Part shown: positions 6,663 to 8,700 of the stretch, piece after piece
Layout: every line of letters starts with the position of its first letter
Numbering within the stretch: position 1 is the stretch's first letter
Assembly (NCBI GenBank): GCA_026397495.1
Contig: JAPLUS010000429.1
Span: 1 to 8,700, forward strand
Length of the DNA: 8,700 nucleotides
Reading direction: 5' to 3'
Source of the DNA: Candidatus Zixiibacteriota bacterium
GTDB lineage: Bacteria; Zixibacteria; MSB-5A5; GN15; PGXB01
Program-made: the position numbers and the translations under genes
Notes under the pieces: generated by a model
What the model was told of the DNA's origin: nothing
Database searches by the model: none
What the model saw: only the letters and a program-made list of their open reading frames with translations

Positions 6663-8639
6663 ATGCGCAAAAATTTCGTCGGCCTTATAAAGAGAGAGCC
6701 CCTGTTATTTATTCTATTAATCGGGGGAATAGTCCGTTTAGCTTTCCTTTTAATCTATCTGTCTCGTCCGGAATGGAACCAGCTGCTGGTCGATTCTTTG
6801 TTTCATAACCGGTGGGCGGAATCAATCGCATCGGGTAATATCCTTGGAAGCCAGCCTTTCTTCCGCGCCCCTTTCTATATATATCTTTTGGGCGGATTAT
6901 ATGCTCTGTTTGGCGACTCGCTTTTGGTAGCGCGTATTTTTGGCCATTTAGTGGGATTGTTATCGGTTTATATTACTTATCGTCTGGCTTTAAGATTATT
7001 CTCTAAAGAAACGGCCATCGTGGCCGCGCTGATTCATTCCTTATATCCGATCGCTATCTATTTTGAAAGTGAGTTGCTGGTTGAAAGCCTTTTTACTCTG
7101 CTGGTGGAGTTGTCAGTCTTCTTTTTATTCCTTGCCACTGACAAGAAAAATAACAGATGGTATTTTCTGACGGGTCTGATCTTCGGGATAGCCGTTATCA
7201 CGCGACCGGTTATTCTTCCCCTTCTGCTTTTATTCATCGTCTGGATATTATGGAAACGAACGGGAATTAAGGCCGCGATCATTTCTAACCTGGTCCTTAT
7301 TTGCGCGGTTGTGATTATAATTTTGCCGGTAACCCTGCGGAATATAATCGTGGGAAAGGATGTCGTGCTTGTTGCTTCGTCAGGGGGGATCAATTTTTAT
7401 ATCGGCAATAATCCGACCGCCGACGGCCTCTCGGCGACACTTCCTCCTCCACTGGGATCCAGCTGGGAAATTAGGGATATCAACTATATTGCAGAAAATG
7501 AGGTCGGTCATCCCCTAAAGGACTCGGAGCTTTCGGATTATTGGTATAAGAAGGGACTCCGCTGGTGTCTGGATAATAAGATTGATTTTTTGAAGTTGTA
7601 CTTCAAGAAACTATATTTTTGTCTCAATAATTTTGAAATTCCCAATAATCGTAATTTGCCGCTGTTTTTCAGGGGAAATCTTATTCTTAAGATAATGCCG
7701 CTCAATTTCGGTATCCTCTTTGCCTTGCTGATAATTTCTCTGATTCTGCTTAGGTGGAATCGGGGATTTAACAGTGAAAAAATATTCATGCTTCTATTCA
7801 TAACGGCTTACTTTATACTGCTTTCATTTTTCTTTATCAACGCCCGTTTCCGCCTTCCGGTTGTCCCTTTTATAATTATTTTCGCATCTTTCGGTTTCAC
7901 CGGTATTATTTCACAAATCATATCCCGCCCTTTCGGTATCCGGACAATAATACCGCTGCTGGCCGGAGTTATCGCCCTTATATTTGCTGAAGTTTATTTC
8001 AGACGTGAAATAGATGCTTTTCCATACAGCGCCAAAGGGTACAGCAATCTGGCCTCATTACTCTACCTTAAGAACTTGCCGGACTCGGCCCGCCTATACG
8101 CCGACAGCGCCATAATACTTAAACCATACCTGAGCGATGGTTATCTTATAAAATTCAGGATATTGGCGGCCAAATATGATACTTCCGGGTTGGCCCGGCT
8201 TATGACCAGGGCCAAGGAATATTTCCGAGATATTCCCAGAATCTATCTTGATGCCGGTCTGGTTTATTCAGAATTAAAAATGTATAGCACAGCGGAGAAA
8301 TACTTAAAAGAAGCTCTTCAGAAACAAGGGGGATTCACGGAATCCAGCGACGAGGCCTTCAGCTATTCCACAGATAATAACAGCGGTGAGCGAATCAAGG
8401 CCAGAGCCGCTTATCAGCTGGGATATATATATGGAATAAATAATCAACTGGATTCATCGGTAGAAATGAGCCGTATGGCCATAGCACTTGATTCCAACCT
8501 CATTGAAGCTTATATCAATCTGGCCCAAGGGTATTTTCTGCAAGGGGAAAAAGAGCCTGCAGACTCCATAATAGCAACCGCGCTAAAGAAATTCCCGAAG
8601 AACGAATTGGTAAAATCCCTTCAAGAACGACTAAAATAG
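6663..8639 (+). CDS. Multi-pass membrane glycosyltransferase (GT39/ArnT/PMT_2-like) with C-terminal TPR domain
   Basis: Family members transfer sugars from polyprenyl-phosphate donors to lipid A, glycans or proteins on the outer face of the inner membrane. The 658-aa protein has about ten to twelve hydrophobic segments, for example 13-33, 71-83, 92-110, 141-158, 168-197, 206-225, 349-364, 374-391, 398-418 and 428-446. The first outer loop has VDSLFHNRWAESIASGN (43-59) with D44 where the family's catalytic acidic residue lies, followed by FFRAPFYIYLLGGLYALFGD (66-85), the PMT_2 hallmark. A soluble loop (about 226-340) follows. Residues about 456-655 are alpha-helical TPR-like units, clearest at YSNLASLLYLKNLPDSARLY, YLDAGLVYSELKMYSTAEKY and AYINLAQGYFLQGEKEPAD. 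The start at 6663 gives the usual short N-terminus before the first helix. It is divergent from the proteases with its own promoter. Donor and acceptor are unknown; modification of secreted or surface proteins is possible but inferred. Confidence 0.85.
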   Translation: MRKNFVGLIKREPLLFILLIGGIVRLAFLLIYLSRPEWNQLLVDSLFHNRWAESIASGNILGSQPFFRAPFYIYLLGGLYALFGDSLLVARIFGHLVGLLSVYITYRLALRLFSKETAIVAALIHSLYPIAIYFESELLVESLFTLLVELSVFFLFLATDKKNNRWYFLTGLIFGIAVITRPVILPLLLLFIVWILWKRTGIKAAIISNLVLICAVVIIILPVTLRNIIVGKDVVLVASSGGINFYIGNNPTADGLSATLPPPLGSSWEIRDINYIAENEVGHPLKDSELSDYWYKKGLRWCLDNKIDFLKLYFKKLYFCLNNFEIPNNRNLPLFFRGNLILKIMPLNFGILFALLIISLILLRWNRGFNSEKIFMLLFITAYFILLSFFFINARFRLPVVPFIIIFASFGFTGIISQIISRPFGIRTIIPLLAGVIALIFAEVYFRREIDAFPYSAKGYSNLASLLYLKNLPDSARLYADSAIILKPYLSDGYLIKFRILAAKYDTSGLARLMTRAKEYFRDIPRIYLDAGLVYSELKMYSTAEKYLKEALQKQGGFTESSDEAFSYSTDNNSGERIKARAAYQLGYIYGINNQLDSSVEMSRMAIALDSNLIEAYINLAQGYFLQGEKEPADSIIATALKKFPKNELVKSLQERLK

Positions 8640-8651
8640 CAATTGTACAAG

Positions 8652-8695
8652 GTCGGGTCTCGAATTCCGACGATAGTCGGAATGAGAAACCCGAC
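8652..8695. repeat. Long bulged stem-loop after the GT39 gene (REP-like or terminator)
   Basis: Three paired blocks: GTCGGG (8652-8657) with CCCGAC (8690-8695); TCTC (8658-8661) with GAGA (8684-8687); ATTCCGAC (8664-8671) with GTCGGAAT (8676-8683) around a GATA loop. That makes 18 bp, with a 2-nt bulge in each arm (GA 8662-8663; AA 8688-8689). It starts 12 nt after the stop codon. No U-tract is seen before the window ends, so terminator function is unproven. The bulged palindromic form suits a repeated intergenic element. It follows TTGTACAA (8643-8650), itself a perfect palindrome. Confidence 0.65.
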
Positions 8696-8700
8696 AAATG

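Noticed and set aside
7058..7801. Minus-strand open frames opposite the glycosyltransferase gene
   Set aside because: Basic, low-information translations antisense to a well-supported membrane protein; no initiation signals.
8515..8697. Minus-strand 60-codon frame at the right edge
   Set aside because: It begins in the terminal stem-loop and runs antisense through the TPR coding region; no family resemblance.
1..8700. tRNA, rRNA, CRISPR array or transposase
   Set aside because: I found no cloverleaf, no rRNA-like conserved stretch, no regularly spaced repeats and no transposase or integrase motifs.

Overview
The window holds four protein genes from an uncultured-looking bacterium. Two adjacent secreted proteases both end in a C-terminal domain opening with the QNYPNPFNPST motif and closing with KKM(I/L)LLK. 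That is the type IX secretion (T9SS, 'type A') sorting domain. This variant, in moderately AT-rich DNA, is typical of the Fibrobacterota-Chlorobiota-Bacteroidota superphylum and neighbouring candidate phyla (Ignavibacteria, Zixibacteria, Marinimicrobia, Cloacimonadota and similar). The phylum is an inference; nothing here fixes it.

Layout, left to right. (1) Bases 1-401, minus strand: the N-terminal half of an EcfT/CbiQ-type transmembrane subunit of an energy-coupling-factor vitamin/metal transporter, running off the left edge. No ordinary start codon precedes its conserved N-terminal motif, but an ATT sits at ideal distance from a good ribosome binding site, just downstream of a sigma70-like promoter. 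(2) 474-496: an intrinsic terminator closing the gene to its right. (3) 531-3233, minus: a secreted M6 (immune inhibitor A-like) metalloprotease. (4) 3316-6216, minus: a secreted subtilisin-like (S8, bacillopeptidase F-like) serine protease. The two proteases point the same way, 82-99 bp apart depending on the M6 start, with no visible terminator between them; they may be co-expressed. (5) 6217-6662: a divergent intergenic region. (6) 6663-8639, plus: a multi-pass membrane glycosyltransferase of the GT39/ArnT/PMT_2 type with a C-terminal TPR domain. (7) 8652-8695: a long bulged stem-loop at the right edge.

The most interesting feature is at the start of the S8 protease gene. A 117-bp, GC-rich, hairpin-bearing segment (6212-6328) lies between two 23-bp direct repeats (21/23 identical). 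Removing the segment plus one repeat copy (140 bp) joins an upstream ATG with a well-spaced AGGA ribosome binding site in frame to the signal-peptide codons and rebuilds an ideal signal peptide. As it stands, the insertion shifts the frame: the old start now reads a 58-codon dead-end ORF, and the protease must start from an ATG at the element's edge, which has only a weak, structured leader. A small MITE/REP-like element therefore appears to have separated a secreted protease from its own start and supplied a replacement.
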